From Clostridia bacterium UC5.1-1E11 (GTDB lineage: Bacteria; Bacillota; Clostridia; Oscillospirales; Acutalibacteraceae): a DNA stretch of 64,000 nucleotides. Made by a program: the position numbers and the translations under genes. Location: positions 1 through 64,000 of the forward strand of contig BCAA01000008.1 in the NCBI GenBank assembly GCA_001305115.1, given 5' to 3'. Position 1 is the stretch's first letter. Each line of letters starts with the position of its first letter. Under the pieces are notes generated by a model. It searched no databases, was not told the origin of the DNA, and worked only from the letters and a program-made list of their open reading frames with translations. This document shows positions 37,978 through 47,248 of this stretch, in pieces.

Positions 37978-39328
37978 ATGGGCAGACTTTTTGGCACGGA
38001 CGGCGTCAGAGGCGTCGCAAATTCGGAACTCACCTGTGAAATGGCAATGAACATTGGCCGGGCTGCAGCCATGGTGTTGACGGACAACAACCACCGGCAT
38101 CCCAAAATTTTGATCGGAAAAGATACGCGCATTTCCTCCGATATGTTGGAAAACGCCATTACAGCGGGATTGTGCAGTGTAGGGGCGAACGTCGTACAGC
38201 TTGGTGTGGTACCGACCCCGGCTGTCGCCTTCTTAGTGGGCAAGTATAAGGCGGACGCAGGCGTTATGCTGACAGCTTCCCATAATCCGTGTGAATTTAA
38301 TGGCATCAAAATTTTTAGCGGGGATGGATATAAGCTGCCGGATGCGCTCGAAGAGCAGATCGAGGCGATTGTGCTCGATCATGCGGATACCCCTCCGGTT
38401 CCCACGGCAGGTGACATCGGAAGCGTCACTTCAGCGCCCAATGTAGTGCGCGATTATGTAGATCATATCAAGAGTACGGTTCCGTTTGCGTTGACCGGTA
38501 TGCGCATTGCCATCGATTGTGCAAATGGCGCGGCGTCCCGCACCGCGGAATTGCTCTTTTCGGAATTGGGGGCAGAATGCCATATGTTGGCCAATCAGCC
38601 CAACGGTGTGAATGTCAATGACAACTGCGGTTCTACACATATGGAAAATCTGATGAGCTTTGTCAAAGAGAACCATCTGGATGCAGGGATTGCATTTGAT
38701 GGGGATGCAGACCGCTGCCTCGCGGTAGACGACAAGGGCCAACTGGTGGATGGAGACTTCGTGATGGCAATTTGCGCTGCGGATATGAAGTCGCGCGGCA
38801 AGCTGGCGAAAAACACCGTTGTGGGTACCATTATGACCAATATGGGTTTCACACGTTTTTTGTGACGAAAATGGCCTGCATTTTGAAGCCACGAAAGTGG
38901 GCGACCGCTATGTGTTGGAAGAAATGCAGCTGGAAGGGTATAATTTTGGCGGAGAGCAGAGCGGCCATGTTATTTTCTTGGATTTCGCCACGACGGGAGA
39001 TGGCCAGCTGACAGCGGCTCAGCTGTTGAGCATTGTACACCGCCGTGAGGCAAGGCTTTCCAGTTTGGCAACATTGATGACCCGCTATCCACAGGTGATT
39101 GTCAATGTGCAGGTGGGGCCGGAAGGAAAACTGCACTTCTATACAGACAGCGAAGTGAAAGATGCGATTGAGAAGGCAAAAGAGAAGCTTGGAACCAGCG
39201 GACGGATTGTTGTGCGTCCTTCGGGAACCGAACCGCTTCTGCGCGTGATGATTGAAGGGGAGGACCTGGAGTACATCAATGTGCTCGCAAATTCGGTGGC
39301 AGATGTTCTCCGCGAACGGTTGGCTTGA
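37978..39328 (+). CDS. glmM: Phosphoglucosamine mutase (apparent frameshift)
   Basis: Converts glucosamine-6-phosphate to glucosamine-1-phosphate for UDP-GlcNAc and peptidoglycan. The N-terminus GRLFGTDGVRGVAN, the phosphoserine loop TASHNPCEFNGIK (Ser about residue 101), the metal loop DGDADR and the sugar loop GGEQSGHVIF are all present, as is the phosphate-binding RPSGTEPLLRVM near the end. The first frame stops at 38865 in a T6 run. Two added T give TRFFCDENGLHFEATKVGDR and one protein of about 450 residues. A TACAAT-like -10 lies in the upstream 215 bp, and no glmS ribozyme is seen. Confidence 0.93.
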
Positions 39329-39398
39329 TATATTTTGTAGAATCTATTTAAAATATAACGGATAGTATTAAAAATTGACGGATAAGAGAGGGTTTGCT

Positions 39399-40258
39399 TT
39401 GAGAGCGGCAGCATGGAAGGACTATGAATTGATCGATACATCCGGTGGAGAGCGGTTAGAACGATGGGACAATATCATCCTCATCCGGCCGGACCCGCAG
39501 ATCATATGGAATACGCCGCGCAAAAACCCGCTTTGGCGGGAAGCGCATGCGCGTTATCAACGTTCGAATACGGGCGGCGGCCGTTGGCAGGAGTATCAAA
39601 AAGTTCCATCCATGTGGAAGATTCGCTACGGAGAATTGACCTTCCAGCTCAAAACAATGGGCTTTAAGCATACGGGAATCTTTCCAGAGCAGGCAGTGAA
39701 CTGGGATTTTGCTATGAAAAAATCCGCGCGGCGGGCCGCCCTATAAAGGTTTTAAACCTATTTGGTTATACGGGGGCGGCCTCGCTCGCCTGTGCAAAGG
39801 CAGGAGCGCAAGTTTGCCATGTGGATGCTTCGAAAGGGATGGTTGCCTGGGCGAAGGAGAACGCGGCGGCCTCCGGTCTGGCGGACCGGCCGGTTCGCTG
39901 GCTGGTGGATGATTGCATGAAATTTGTTCAGAGAGAGCAGCGCCGTGGCAATCACTACGAAGGGATCATCATGGACCCGCCTTCCTATGGCCGCGGCCCC
40001 GGCGGTGAAGTTTGGAAGCTGGAAGAACAGCTGTATGCGCTAGTAGAAATGTGTATACCGATTATGTCTGAAAATCCGCTGTTCTTTTTGCTGAATTCCT
40101 ACACGACAGGTTTGTCCCCAGCTGTAATGGAATACTTGCTGGGGGTGTTATTGCAAAAACGTTTTGGCGGGAAGGTATCCTCCGGAGAGATCGGCCTGCC
40201 GGTTACGGAGAGTGGGTTGGTTCTTCCTTGTGGAAGTACAGCTATTTGGGAGTCTTAA
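39399..40258 (+). CDS. Class I SAM-dependent methyltransferase, RlmI/RlmL-related (one apparent frameshift)
   Basis: About 286 residues when repaired. The first frame holds DNIILIRPDPQIIW and an FPEQAVNWDF segment. After one base is added to the A6 run at 39717-39722 it joins RAAGRPIKVLNLFGYTGAAS (SAM-binding loop), HVDASKGMVAWAKENA and the catalytic-loop-like IIMDPPSYGRGP. DPPSYGRG without a Cys-rich loop suggests N- or O-directed rRNA methylation, but the target is unknown. TTG 39399 is chosen because AAGAGAGGG precedes it. Confidence 0.78.
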
Positions 40259-40319
40259 TTCGACAACAGATAGTATTATTTTACTAAATTTTAACATCTT
40301 GGATTTGGGAGAGTGTGAA

Positions 40320-40961
40320 ATGAAGTATATTGACAAGGCGCATTGGAGCCGAAAGGATCATTTTGACTACTTTCGTACCTTTAGTTATCCCCATTTTAAT
40401 CTTTGTGCCAATATGGACATTACGCTATTTTCACACTTTGTGAAACAGCAGAAGCTTTCCTTCTTCGCAGCGTTCCTCTATGTGGCAAGCCGGGCGGCCA
40501 ACGCGATACCGGAGTTTCGCTACCGTATTCGAGGGGAGGATATTGTGGAGCACGACGAGGTGACGCCCTCTGTCACGGTGCTTACCCGGCACGATACCTT
40601 TAGCTATGTAGCAATACCGTGGCAGGAGGACTTCCACGCATTTGTGGCAGATGCCAGGACGCGAACACAGGCGGCTAAAAATGGGGACGCCTGTATTGAG
40701 GACGAGCCCGGGCGGGATGACCTTCTGTATGTGACATCCATTCCATGGGTTTCCTTCACTTCGTTGACGCATCCCATTCAGATGAATCCGGTGGACAGTA
40801 TTCCGCGAATCTCTTGGGGAAAGTATTTTCCCCAGGGAGATCGGACCCTTTTGCCGCTTTCTGTGCAGGGACATCATGCTTTGCTGGATGGACTGCATGT
40901 GGGGCAGTATTTTGCTTGGGTGCAGGAATGGTTGGATACGCCCGAAAAGTGGGCAAAATAG
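40320..40961 (+). CDS. CatA-like O-acetyltransferase
   Basis: 213 residues with the chloramphenicol-acetyltransferase fold: trimeric family with the catalytic motif HHALLDGLHVGQYF (His near residue 186) and SIPWVSFTSL. The end EWLDTPEKW is also typical. ATG 40320 follows GGGAGAGTG. Base and codon use match the chromosome, and it sits among housekeeping genes, so I read it as a native CatA-like enzyme. Activity on chloramphenicol cannot be judged from sequence. Confidence 0.82.
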   Translation: MKYIDKAHWSRKDHFDYFRTFSYPHFNLCANMDITLFSHFVKQQKLSFFAAFLYVASRAANAIPEFRYRIRGEDIVEHDEVTPSVTVLTRHDTFSYVAIPWQEDFHAFVADARTRTQAAKNGDACIEDEPGRDDLLYVTSIPWVSFTSLTHPIQMNPVDSIPRISWGKYFPQGDRTLLPLSVQGHHALLDGLHVGQYFAWVQEWLDTPEKWAK

Positions 40962-41004
40962 GCGGCGGTTGACGCAATCGCTCAAATACAGGGAGTAAAA
41001 ACAG

Positions 41005-41888
41005 ATGGCTTTTATACAAACAAAGGACCTAAAATTCACCTACGATGAGGTGGAAGACGGCGAAACCCGCCAGGTGCATGAGGTACTCAAGGGTGTGAAC
41101 CTGGAGATCAAGAAGGGGGAGTTCGTCGCACTTTTGGGACACAACGGTTCTGGAAAATCCACCATCGCCAAGATGTTCAATGCCATGCTGCTGCCTGCCG
41201 GCGGCAGGGTGTATGTGGAGGGGATGGACACGCTGGACGAAAGCCTTTTATATGAGATTCGCCGCCGCGTGGGCCTTGTGCTACAGAACCCAGACAACCA
41301 GTTGGTGGCCAGCATTGTCGAGGAGGATGTGGCGTTTGGCCCGGAGAATCTCGCATAGCGCCGGAAGAGATTCGCCGCCGTGTGGACGACGCCCTTAAGG
41401 CTGTGGAAATGTACGATTACCGCCTCAACGCACCTTATAAACTTTCGGGTGGCCAAAAGCAACGCATCGCTATTGCGGGGATCATCGCCATGCAACCGGA
41501 ATGCATCGTGCTGGACGAACCAACGGCCATGCTGGACCCGCGTGGACGGGAAGAGGTGCTGCGGACCATCCATAAGCTGAATCAAGAAAAGGGGATCACA
41601 ATTGTTCTGATTACCCACTACATGGACGAAGCAGTGCAGGCAAGCCGGGTGGTTGTGATGGATAACGGGCAGATTCTATTGCAGGGAACACCGGAAGAAG
41701 TATTCGCACATGTGGAATTGCTGAAAAAACATAAGCTGGATGTTCCACAGGCCACGGAGCTGATTTACCGCTTGCGCGCAAGCGGTTATCCGCTGCCGGA
41801 GTGTGTACTCAATGAAGAGGACTGCGTGGCTGCATTGGAGCGGATTTTAAAAGAGCCGGTTGGCGACGAATTTTCCGGCAAGAAATAA
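41005..41888 (+). CDS. ecfA1: ECF transporter ATPase EcfA1 (one apparent frameshift)
   Basis: One of two ATPases that energise shared vitamin/metal uptake by ECF transporters. Walker [16 protein letters not shown] loop [12 protein letters not shown], signature LSGGQKQR, Walker [13 protein letters not shown] and switch LITHYMDEA are visible. The frame breaks near 41353. One base restores [19 protein letters not shown]. About 295 residues when repaired. Followed after 58 bp by the second ATPase. Confidence 0.93.
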
Positions 41889-41946
41889 AATAGATCCGCA
41901 GGTATCCGTATGAAACGGAATCTGACGGAGGTTTGGAGAAAGCACT

Positions 41947-42811
41947 ATGGCGATTATCGAGACAAGGGACCTGACATACACATATGGAACGGGCACGCCG
42001 TTTGAGAAGATGGCGGTGGACCATGTGAACCTCTCCATTGAGCAGGGAGAGTTCATTGGCGTGATCGGGCATACCGGCTCTGGAAAATCTACGTTGATTC
42101 AGCAACTCAATGGACTTTTGCGCCCAACCTCGGGGACAGTCCTGCTGGACGGGAAAGACATCTGGGCGGAACCCAAAAATTCGGGCAGTACGCTTTCGGG
42201 TGGGGATGGTGTTTCAGTACCCGGAACACCAACTTTTTGAGGAAACCGTCTTAAAGGATATCTCCTTTGGGCCGTCCAATATGGGGCTTGAGCCGGCAGA
42301 AATTGAAAAACGAGCGCGCGATGCGGCGAAATTTGTCGGATTGAAAGATGAACTTCTGGAAAAAAGCCCCTTTGAGCTTTCCGGCGGGGAAAAACGCCGT
42401 GCGGCGATTGCCGGCGTGATTGCAATGGACCCGGACGTTTTGATTTTGGACGAGCCTACAGCGGGGTTGGACCCGCGCGGCCGCGATGTGCTTTTGTCGC
42501 AGATTGTGAATTATCACGAGGTTCGACACAATACAATTCTTCTGGTTTCCCACAGCATGGAGGATATTGCGCGAACCGCGGATCGGATTCTGGTGATGAA
42601 CGCGGGAAAGGCGGCCATGTTTGATGAGACGGAGAACGTTTTTGCGCGTGGGGAAGAGCTAGAGCAGATGGGGTTGCGGGTTCCACAGATCACAAAGATT
42701 CTTGGAATGTTGAAAAAGGATGGGTATCCGGTGGGAACGGCCCTTACGTTGGAACAGGCGATCAAACAGCTGATGCCTCTGTTGGAGGAAGGAGGACGCA
42801 CGCATGGTTAG
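41947..42811 (+). CDS. ecfA2: ECF transporter ATPase EcfA2 (apparent frameshift)
   Basis: Second ATPase of the module, about 288 residues when repaired. Walker A IGHTGSGKSTLIQ, Q loop VFQYPEHQLFEE, signature LSGGEKRRAA, Walker B LILDEPTAGLD and switch SHSMED are seen. The break is in the A5 run at 42175-42179. Two more A give AEPKKIRAVRFRVGMV. The stop lies inside the ecfT start region (8-nt overlap), so the three genes form one operon. Confidence 0.93.
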
Positions 42812-43619
42812 AGACGTCACTCTGGGACAGTATTTTCCCGCCAAATCGGTGATCCATCGTTTGGACCCGCGGATTAAGGTTATCTTGACCTTTTTATTTA
42901 TTGTATTTGTCTTTGTTGCGCGCAACTTTGCCGGATTATTTCTCATGATCGCGCTGGAAATAGGCGTGATGGTGAGTTCCGGGGTTCCGGTCAAGCAATA
43001 CTTTAAGAGCCTGAAAGCAGTGCTGTTTATCGTCATTTTTACCGGTGTCCTGAACCTGTTTTATGGGACAGGAGAGCCGTTGGTGACGCTGTTCGGTTTT
43101 ATGCAGATCACTATGAACGGCATTCAAAATGCGATTTTTATTGCAATCCGTATCATGAGTTTGATCCTTTTCAGCGCTGTGCTGACCTTTACAACGACGC
43201 CTACAGAGTTGACAGACGCTTTAGAGCGCATTATGCGGCCGTTAAAGGTGTTGCATGTCAAAGTCCACGAAATTGCCATGATGATGACCATTGCACTGCG
43301 CTTTGTCCCAACGCTTCTTGAAGAGACGGACAAGATCATGAGCGCACAGAAGGCGCGCGGCGCCGATCTGGAAAGCGGTGGGCTGATGCAGCGGATCAAG
43401 GCGCTGATTCCGATCTTGATTCCCCTTTTTGTGTCTTCCTTCCGCCGGGCATATGATTTGGCCATGGCAATGGAGTGTCGTTGCTATCATGGAGGGGAAG
43501 GCCGGACTAAGATGAAACAGCTGCATATGGCCACACGCGACGGCTGGGCGATTGCAATCTCGGTGGCAATTTGTGCTCTGGTTATCGTATTAAACCTATT
43601 TGTGCCGGCAACTTTGTGA
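42804..43619 (+). CDS. ecfT: ECF transporter transmembrane protein EcfT
   Basis: 271 residues, several membrane helices (for example KVILTFLFIVFVFVARNFAGLFL and ILFSAVLTFTTTPTELTDA) and two coupling motifs for the ATPases: AQKARGADL and MAMECRCYHGG. It joins the ATPases to interchangeable substrate-binding S proteins encoded elsewhere. No S component is next to it, so this is a shared (group II) module. Confidence 0.93.
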   Translation: MVRDVTLGQYFPAKSVIHRLDPRIKVILTFLFIVFVFVARNFAGLFLMIALEIGVMVSSGVPVKQYFKSLKAVLFIVIFTGVLNLFYGTGEPLVTLFGFMQITMNGIQNAIFIAIRIMSLILFSAVLTFTTTPTELTDALERIMRPLKVLHVKVHEIAMMMTIALRFVPTLLEETDKIMSAQKARGADLESGGLMQRIKALIPILIPLFVSSFRRAYDLAMAMECRCYHGGEGRTKMKQLHMATRDGWAIAISVAICALVIVLNLFVPATL

Positions 43620-43649
43620 TGTTATCATTCCCGAGAGGAGGAAAAGCGT

Positions 43650-44402
43650 ATGCGCAATCTTTTGTTGACACTCTGTTACGATGGCGCACAGTACCATGGT
43701 TGGCAAATTCAAAATAATGCGGTTTCGGTGCAACAGGTGTTCCAAGAGGCGCTTTTCAAGATCACCGCAGAGAAGCCGGAAATCAAGGGATGCAGCCGTA
43801 CGGATTCGGGTGTGCATGCCAATCAGTACTGTATCAGCCTGAAAACAGCACATTCCATTCCCTGTGAGCGGTTGCTCAACGCTTTAAATCACTTTTTGCC
43901 AGAAGACATTGCCGTACAGGACTGCCGGGAGGTGCCAATGGATTTCCATGCGCGCTATTCCTGCCTCGGCAAGGAGTATATTTATAAGATTTGGAACGAA
44001 CCGGTCCGCAATCCTTTCCTGCGGAACCGGGCGCTTCATTATTGGTATCCTTTGGATTTAGACCGGATGAATGCAGCGGCAGTCCATTATATTGGAAGGC
44101 ATGACTTTACATCGTTCTGTACGTCGGATGCCCGCGAACGCGGCGATATGTGCCGGACGGTTACGCGCGCAAACATTCAGAGGGATGGGGGTTTAGTGAC
44201 CTTTACTGTGGCGGCCGATGGCTTTTTGTACAACATGGTGCGGATCATGGTGGGGACGCTGCTGTATGTGGCCCAAGATAAGTTACAGCCGGAACAGATT
44301 CCAGAGATTTTGGCTGCACGTGACCGTACGACGGCAGGACCAACCGCCCCCCCGTGTGGTTTGTATCTGAACCGCGTGTTTTATGGAGAGGGACCAGTAT
44401 GA
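43650..44402 (+). CDS. truA: tRNA pseudouridine(38-40) synthase
   Basis: Isomerises uridines 38-40 in tRNA anticodon arms. 250 residues. The catalytic Asp is in GCSRTDSGVHANQ (about residue 52), with YDGAQYHGWQIQ near the N-terminus and GDMCRTVTRANI and GFLYNMVRIMVGTLL in the C-terminal half. The position directly after ecfT is a common Firmicutes arrangement. It overlaps the next gene by ATGA. Confidence 0.96.
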   Translation: MRNLLLTLCYDGAQYHGWQIQNNAVSVQQVFQEALFKITAEKPEIKGCSRTDSGVHANQYCISLKTAHSIPCERLLNALNHFLPEDIAVQDCREVPMDFHARYSCLGKEYIYKIWNEPVRNPFLRNRALHYWYPLDLDRMNAAAVHYIGRHDFTSFCTSDARERGDMCRTVTRANIQRDGGLVTFTVAADGFLYNMVRIMVGTLLYVAQDKLQPEQIPEILAARDRTTAGPTAPPCGLYLNRVFYGEGPV

Positions 44403-45654
44403 GCCAGGGAAAACGCTTTGCCACGGGCGAGATCGATGTGGCCAAACACGACCGCCATGCCGAACAGATTGCCAAACGGCGTGCCAAGCGCCGCGAAAAA
44501 CAAAACCGCACGCATAAAATTCCTGGATGGGTTTATAGGGTTCTGCTCATATTGATTTTAAGCGTGGTTGGGATGTTGTTGTGGTTTAACCGGCAGAATC
44601 TGGCCCCTGACCGAGTAATGGAATGGGTGCAGGACCGCGTGGTAGGCATTGGCGTAGGGGATGGATTTCCACAGCCAATTGCAGGGACGGTTGTGGAACC
44701 AAAAACTTTCTTTCTGTGAATAAGGAACTCATTGTGGTGAGCGATACGGATCTTTCGATCTACAATTCCTCAGCAAAAGAGCTGGCAAGCCGTCAGCACA
44801 GTTTCAGTGAACCAGTGATGAAGACAAATGGTTCCCGCACGTTGATTTATAATTTGGGTGGGACTGGTTATCAGATTGAGAGCCGTACAAAAACCATCGC
44901 CAAACAGAACGCAGAGGGAAATATCTTTGCAGGTTCATTGTCCGAAGATGGGCATTATGCCTTTGCGACCCAGGCAGACGGCTATTGTGGAAAGTTGACT
45001 GCCTATAAGCCGGACGGAAAGGCCAAATTCCAGTATTGGTTTGCAGATTATTATCCCACCTCGATCGCGTTGGACCCATCTGGCTCCCATGCAGCGGTCA
45101 CAGCGTTATCTGCGTTGGATGGTGGGTTGACGTCTGCGGTATATCTGCTAGATTTTCATTCGGAAGAGGCGGTTGAACCGTTCGCTGCCTATACGGAAAA
45201 TATGATGTTGGATTCCTATTGGAGTGCTGACGGGACAGTCTCTGCAATTGGAGATAAAATGACCGCGATCATCAATACAACGACACAATCCAAAGTTAAT
45301 TACGACTATCAGGGCATGCAGCTTTCGGCATATACTGTGGACAGTGGCCGGACAGTGCTCTGTTTGGCCGCGTTTGACAGTGCGGCGAGCAGCCGGGTGG
45401 TGGTGTTGGGCGGCGATGGCAAGGAACTAGCCAGCCTTTCCGTTCCCGGAGAAGTTCGCTCGGTTTCGCTCTATGGGGATACCGTAGCAGTCCTGGTCAA
45501 TGGAACGATCTACGCTTATTCCGCAGTAGGGGGAAATCCGGTTGCAACGGTGGATGCGGGAAACGATGCTAAGGCCGTGGCGCTGGCCAGTGAGAGTAAG
45601 GCTTATGTACTTGGTATTTCAGAACTTCGTTATGTCGATCTCAATGCAGGTTAA
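44399..45654 (+). CDS. Membrane-anchored beta-propeller-like protein, DUF5711 type (one apparent frameshift)
   Basis: About 418 residues when repaired. A basic cytoplasmic tail and a signal anchor (VYRVLLILILSVVGMLLWF) precede a long extracytoplasmic domain of repeated strands (SDTDLSIYNSSAKELA, AVTALSALDGGLTSAVYLLD, VVVLGGDGKELASLSV), consistent with a propeller. One A added to the A5 run at 44701-44705 joins VVEPKNFLSVNKELIVV. The DUF5711 name is from memory of the family's layout. Role unknown. Confidence 0.7.
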
Positions 45655-45709
45655 GCCCGGGAACCGCATGCAGCCTTAGTGAACGGAATATGAACATTTG
45701 AACGAAAAC

Positions 45710-45738
45710 TTGTGTTTATCGCCTTTTTGTGCTATATT
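45710..45738 (+). promoter_or_regulatory. Promoter of the cvpA-pgsA unit
   Basis: TTGTGT (45710-45715) and TATATT (45733-45738) are 17 bp apart and lie in a 160-bp gap. A small CTTCC/GGAAG hairpin follows in the leader. Confidence 0.5.
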
Positions 45739-45814
45739 AATCTGGTGATTTCCGTACTTCCCTTTCAGAAGGAAGTGGCTTTCGGGAAAATTGGATGACA
45801 TTGGGAGGAAACGA

Positions 45815-46363
45815 GTGGGGCTGGTATTGGACGCCGCTTTTGCGGCGATTGTACTTTGTTTTATCGTCGCCGGTTATCGTGCCGGCTTGATGCGTACATT
45901 GGTAGAATTTGTTGGGTATTTGTTCGCAGTGGTTGCCTCAGTAGTGCTCGCGGGCCTGGTGGCGGACGGGTTGGCAGATCTGTTTCTACAGGCACGCAGT
46001 CCTTCGCCAGCGGAATACTATTTTTTGCGTGTAATTGCCACTGCAATCGTATTCGTTCTGCTGCAAATGTTGGTACGGATCACAGCCTCGGCAGTCAGTG
46101 CTGTTTGCCGTCTGCCTCTGTTACATTTGGCCAACAGCCTGTTGGGCGGTTTGTTTGGGGCATTTAAGGGTGTCGTTGTTGTTCTGCTCTTGTGCTCTTT
46201 CGTGCAGTTGGCAGGTCCTATTTTCGAATTGGAGAATGGCCCCTTGGACGAACAGGAGCTTTTTACCACCTCGTATATTTTTCATTTTGTTTCTGCGCAT
46301 AATCCGGTTTATTCCCTGTTCCACGTGGAAGACTTTTTGAAAGGGGTCGGAGGCGCCTTGTAA
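45815..46363 (+). CDS. CvpA-family membrane protein
   Basis: About 182 residues from GTG 45815, placed seven bases after GGGAGG; the longer in-frame TTG start lacks a ribosome site. Four hydrophobic helices (LVLDAAFAAIVLCFIVAGYRAG, FAVVASVVLAGLVADGL, VIATAIVFVLLQMLV, LGGLFGAFKGVVVVLLLCSF) fit the CvpA/colicin V production family. The function in non-producers is not established. The pgsA-like gene follows after about 80 bp. Confidence 0.78.
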   Translation: MGLVLDAAFAAIVLCFIVAGYRAGLMRTLVEFVGYLFAVVASVVLAGLVADGLADLFLQARSPSPAEYYFLRVIATAIVFVLLQMLVRITASAVSAVCRLPLLHLANSLLGGLFGAFKGVVVVLLLCSFVQLAGPIFELENGPLDEQELFTTSYIFHFVSAHNPVYSLFHVEDFLKGVGGAL

Positions 46364-46441
46364 GCGCTGAAACAGCGCGTGCATATTTTGCAGCGGACTC
46401 TGTCGCATCCGGCGGCATCAGCCCGGAAAGGCTTGTGAGGA

Positions 46442-47062
46442 ATGAAAAACTGGAATAAGAATATCAATGTACCAAATGCACTTTCTCTGTTTCGAATTGT
46501 GCTGATTGTGCCGTTTGTCTATTACTTTTTACACGATCAGATCGTACCAGCTGCCGCCTGCCTTGTTCTCTCCGGGCTTTCGGATATGTTTGATGGCATG
46601 ATTGCGCGAAAGTTCCATCAGATCACCGAGTTAGGAAAAATGTTAGATCCAGTTGCCGATAAGCTGACACAGGGGACAGTGGCTGTATGTTTGGCAATTG
46701 AGCAGCCGGTCTTGATTCCACTTTTAGCGATCTTTATTGTTAAGGAACTTTTGATGTTGGTGGCAGGATCTTTCTTGGTCCTGAAAAAGAAGAAAAGGCC
46801 CACCGGCTCCAAATGGTATGGCAAGGTGGCAACCATTCTTTTTTATTTTTCATTTGTCGTCATTGTGTCCCTAAAGGGGTTTTTCCAGATCGAAAACCTC
46901 GCAGTGACGGTCACGTTGCTTTCTGTGACAGCGGCATTTATGATCTATGCTTTTATCCAATACTTTAAGATTTTTTTGCAGCTTCTGCATTCTACAGACC
47001 CGAAAGATGCCATCGATTTGAAGGCGGATATTCGTGCCAAAAAGTCTGCAAAGAAGCAATAA
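46442..47062 (+). CDS. pgsA: CDP-alcohol phosphatidyltransferase, PgsA-like
   Basis: Makes phosphatidylglycerol phosphate from CDP-diacylglycerol and glycerol-3-phosphate, or uses a similar alcohol. 206 residues. The CDP-alcohol signature is read as SDMFDGMIAR, then eight residues, then GKMLDPVADK (about residues 50-77), with its Asp residues intact. Five to six helices follow. The pgsA name rests on the motif and length; other alcohols are possible. Confidence 0.82.
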   Translation: MKNWNKNINVPNALSLFRIVLIVPFVYYFLHDQIVPAAACLVLSGLSDMFDGMIARKFHQITELGKMLDPVADKLTQGTVAVCLAIEQPVLIPLLAIFIVKELLMLVAGSFLVLKKKKRPTGSKWYGKVATILFYFSFVVIVSLKGFFQIENLAVTVTLLSVTAAFMIYAFIQYFKIFLQLLHSTDPKDAIDLKADIRAKKSAKKQ

Positions 47063-47073
47063 TTTGACAATTA

Positions 47074-47104
47074 ACGCCGTCCGAAGGCCGCGGACGGCGT
47101 TTCC
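47074..47104 (+). terminator. Terminator after pgsA
   Basis: ACGCCGTCCG (47074-47083) pairs with CGGACGGCGT (47091-47100), then TTTCC. A shorter TTCCGG/CCGGAA hairpin with a T-rich tail (47191-47222) lies in the clpE leader. Confidence 0.65.
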
Positions 47105-47248
47105 GAATATTCCAAGGGGATGGTTCGGCCGCACTTGGATGGTATCCACTCACTGGGTACAGATCAGTACAAACCAGCCATTGGTGAAATTTCCGGTTGG
47201 TTGTTCCCCGGAACCTTTTATATTTTTAGAAAAAGAAGTGATTGCAAT

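Noticed and set aside
40320..40961. Chloramphenicol resistance gene
   Set aside because: The fold fits CatA-like enzymes, but chromosomal context and composition give no sign of an acquired resistance gene.
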